Assembly (NCBI RefSeq): GCF_014385065.1
Contig: NZ_JACRTA010000001.1
Span: 372,001-436,000, forward strand
Source of the DNA: Lentihominibacter hominis
Lineage (GTDB): Bacteria > Bacillota > Clostridia > Peptostreptococcales > Anaerovoracaceae
DNA: 64,000 nucleotides
Direction of reading: 5' to 3'
Positions 61,960 to 64,000 of this stretch are shown here, in pieces. The notes beneath the pieces were generated by a model. That model saw nothing but the letters and a program-made list of their open reading frames with translations, was not told the origin of the DNA and ran no database searches. The position numbers were made by a program, and so were the translations under genes. The stretch's first letter is position 1. Every line of letters starts with the position of its first letter.

Positions 61960-63240
61960 ATGAAACACAGAATTCTCGCACTGCTCCCATTCTTCATATT
62001 CGTAATAGTCTTTGCAGGAGCAGGCATTATCAGTAAAGACTTCTACAGTATGCCTGCTTACGTGGCCTTTATCATTGCACTGTTCGTAGCGCTCCTTCAA
62101 AACCGCAAAGTACCATTTGACGAAAAGCTTAAAATAATCGCCAAAGGAGCCGGAGATGTCAATATCATAACCATGGTTCTGATATTCCTTGTGGCCGGAG
62201 CCTTTTCAGGTATAGTAACTGCAGCCGGAGGTGTAGAAAGTACCGTCAATTTCGGACTTTCAATAATTCCTCCTCAGTTTATGGTAGTAGGCATATTCGT
62301 TATCGGATGTTTCATATCATTATCTATGGGGACTTCTATGGGAACCATCACTGCTCTTGCCCCCATAGCTCTGGGTGTAGCTGAACAGACAGGTTTCCCT
62401 ATTGCTATATGTATAGGCGCCACTGTATGCGGAGCTATGTTTGGAGATAACCTCTCCATGATTTCAGACACTACTATCGCTGCAGTAAGGACACAGGGAT
62501 GTGAAATGAAAGATAAATTCAAACAGAATTTTCTTATAGTTCTGCCTGCTGCACTTATAACAGTAATAGTATTTTATCTGCAAACCATGCACATGACATA
62601 CGAGCCAAACGTGTATGATTACAACTTCATCGAAATAATACCATATCTTGTAGTCCTGATAGGAGCTCTTATAGGCTTCAATGTGTTTGCCGTATTATTT
62701 TCAGGTATTATCCTTTCAATGATAGTAGGTATCTTCAATGGATCATTTACATTCATGGAATCATTTGGTGTTATAGGTGAAGGTATGACAGGGCTGTTTG
62801 AAATATCCATTATTTCCATAATAGTCGCATGTATAGTGTCTCTAATAAAAGAAAACGGCGGTATCTCCCTGATAATTGACGGAATCAAAAAATCAGTTAA
62901 CGGAAAAAGAGGCGCAGAACTCGGCATAGGTATACTGGTATTTCTGGTAGATATGTGTACAGCCAACAATACAGTAGCCATCGTAATGTCCGGTCCGGTA
63001 GCCAGAGAAATAGGAGATGAATTCGGAGTTCAGCCAAAACGTGTTGCTTCTATTCTCGATATTTTCGCTTCTGTAGGTCAAGGACTCATACCCTATGGCG
63101 CACAGCTTCTTACGGCAGCCGCTCTCGTAGGAATTACTCCTATAGCAATAATGCCTTATCTTTATTATCCTATACTTATGCTGATAAGTGTACTGCTGTT
63201 TATCGCATTCCGCCCGCAAAAAGATGTTGACGCGAAATGA
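61960..63240 (+). CDS. NhaC-family Na+/H+ antiporter-like carrier
   Basis: 426 residues with about 11-12 hydrophobic helices, starting directly after AGGAGG. FISLSMGTSMGTITALAPIALGVAEQTGFP and GATVCGAMFGDNLSMISDTTIAAVRTQG are the NhaC signatures, and FLVDMCTANNTVAIVMSGPVAREIGDEFGV is the second inverted-repeat half. NhaC members exchange Na+ for H+ or for organic acids such as malate-lactate. The neighbouring 2-hydroxyacid dehydrogenase makes organic-acid exchange possible. Confidence 0.93.
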   Translation: MKHRILALLPFFIFVIVFAGAGIISKDFYSMPAYVAFIIALFVALLQNRKVPFDEKLKIIAKGAGDVNIITMVLIFLVAGAFSGIVTAAGGVESTVNFGLSIIPPQFMVVGIFVIGCFISLSMGTSMGTITALAPIALGVAEQTGFPIAICIGATVCGAMFGDNLSMISDTTIAAVRTQGCEMKDKFKQNFLIVLPAALITVIVFYLQTMHMTYEPNVYDYNFIEIIPYLVVLIGALIGFNVFAVLFSGIILSMIVGIFNGSFTFMESFGVIGEGMTGLFEISIISIIVACIVSLIKENGGISLIIDGIKKSVNGKRGAELGIGILVFLVDMCTANNTVAIVMSGPVAREIGDEFGVQPKRVASILDIFASVGQGLIPYGAQLLTAAALVGITPIAIMPYLYYPILMLISVLLFIAFRPQKDVDAK

Positions 63241-63269
63241 TAAAATGTTGCATATGCAACGTTTTATCA
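63238..63269 (+). terminator. Terminator of the dehydrogenase-NhaC unit
   Basis: TGATAAAATGTTGCA (63238-63252) pairs with TGCAACGTTTTATCA (63255-63269) over 15 positions with one G-T mismatch and almost no loop, starting at the stop codon itself. ATTAAAAATATG follows, so its T-tail is weak. Confidence 0.6.
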
Positions 63270-63363
63270 TTAAAAATATGTTATTATAGGATAATAGAGT
63301 CGTGAAACAATATTTTCAATATTATAAACAAGTTATATCTTTAATTTGAAAGGTGTGATATAA

Positions 63364-64000
63364 ATGGTTGGATTTGACGTCAAGAAAAATATAGAGAAAA
63401 ATGTTATACAAGCCATAAAAGAGTTTGAGGAAAGGGAAGATATCGTCACTAAATTCGGCGATCCTATAATAGGTTACGTAGACGCTACCCATCTTCTCTT
63501 TGATATGTTTTTTACAAGACAGCTTAGCGATCATCCCAAACACATATACAGACCGGGAAATACTCTGATAGTACACTTCGTTCCCTATGCTGATGACATT
63601 ACAGAAAGTAATATGGGCAATTCAGAGCCTTCCGTCAAGTGGTCGAGGGCTTTTACAGAATCTATGTGGCTGTCCATGAAGCTTAACCGAGTGATTCGTG
63701 AAACGCTGAATATGGTGGGAAGACTTTCATCCTGTGCCAATACCCCTATAGACTGGAATGAAGAGCTTCATCATGAAAATTGGTCTCATAAAATGGCTGC
63801 CTATGCCGCTGGTATGGGAGAATTCGGTCCTGCCGGATCATTCTGTACAAAAGCGGGATTCGGAGGCCGCTTAAGCACTGTGATAACTGACGGAAAATAC
63901 GCTGATACTCCCATGAGCCTCAGTGACCAGCAGCTCAAAGAAGCATTTCGTACTATAATGACACAATGTTGTTATGAAGGAGCCGATAATATCTCCTGCA
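63364..64000 (+). CDS. QueG-like 4Fe-4S protein, N-terminal part (runs off window)
   Basis: An open frame of 212 codons with no stop before the right edge, from ATG 63364 after AAAGGTG. MVGFDVKKNIEKNVIQ opens it; YAAGMGEFGPAGSFCTKAGFGGRLSTVITDGKY near residue 148-180 resembles the epoxyqueuosine reductase/reductive dehalogenase-like G-LG-x-GKN...GSW-LG...LTDL pattern. No ferredoxin CxxCxxCxxxCP is reached inside the window. The family includes cobalamin-dependent iron-sulfur reductases. Assignment rests on this segment only; the true enzyme could be a divergent member. Confidence 0.55.
   Translation, partial: MVGFDVKKNIEKNVIQAIKEFEEREDIVTKFGDPIIGYVDATHLLFDMFFTRQLSDHPKHIYRPGNTLIVHFVPYADDITESNMGNSEPSVKWSRAFTESMWLSMKLNRVIRETLNMVGRLSSCANTPIDWNEELHHENWSHKMAAYAAGMGEFGPAGSFCTKAGFGGRLSTVITDGKYADTPMSLSDQQLKEAFRTIMTQCCYEGADNISC

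Overview
The window reads as chromosome from an anaerobic, low-to-mid GC Gram-positive bacterium of the class Clostridia. The signs are strong GGAGG ribosome-binding sites with occasional TTG/GTG starts, TTGACA-17-TATAAT promoters, compact operons ending in U-tailed hairpins, a clostridial-type ornithine racemase, class I lysyl-tRNA synthetase, a fused FeoA-FeoB and a sigma-54 activator. Many genes import or hydrolyse amino acids, amides or hydantoin-like compounds, which fits an amino-acid-fermenting gut or anaerobic-niche bacterium such as Anaerovoracaceae. That placement is inference: there is no rRNA or other marker here. No tRNA, rRNA, CRISPR array, intact insertion sequence or prophage was seen.

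Region by region. (1) 1-7.2 kb, minus strand: a cobalamin riboswitch with its own terminator leads a membrane-anchored FecR/DUF4430 protein and then a giant secreted GLUG-repeat protein that runs off the left edge. This looks like a B12-controlled surface system. (2) 7.2-8.2 kb: a guanidine-I (ykkC) riboswitch and a paired SMR exporter, next to the frameshifted remnant of an XRE-type regulator. (3) 8.2-13.6 kb: a VOC protein, then greA-lysK-asnS, with a divergent HAD hydrolase gene. (4) 13.7-20.6 kb: an operon of FAD dehydrogenase, C_GCAxxG_C_C protein, two acyl-CoA ligase paralogues and ornithine racemase, then a DUF1292 gene. (5) 20.9-31.3 kb: a sigma-54-dependent activator, an FtsX-type ABC exporter with its two-component system, and an amidohydrolase/APC permease pair behind a near-consensus -24/-12 promoter. 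(6) 31.4-37.0 kb: serC-apgM-DD-carboxypeptidase-uvrC operon. (7) 37.2-46.3 kb: a hydantoinase/oxoprolinase-type HyuA-HyuB operon with an NCS1 permease, a saccharopine-dehydrogenase-like protein and two small Cys-rich proteins, preceded by a MerR regulator fused to a zinc ribbon and a degenerate methyltransferase domain. (8) 46.4-55.2 kb: a nitroreductase gene, then a four-gene uptake/amidohydrolase operon (GPH transporter, APC permease, amidohydrolase, BenE-type carrier) divergent from an AraC regulator. (9) 55.2-64 kb: serA-like dehydrogenase, mntP-rdgB-yihY-feoAB, then a 2-hydroxyacid dehydrogenase/NhaC pair and the start of a QueG-like gene.

The most interesting parts are the B12-riboswitch-controlled DUF4430/GLUG surface operon, the MerR-methyltransferase fusion next to the unusual HyuAB operon, and the complete sigma-54 regulatory unit around 27.9-28.2 kb. 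Coding calls are strong. Substrate assignments for the transporters and amidohydrolases are weak.
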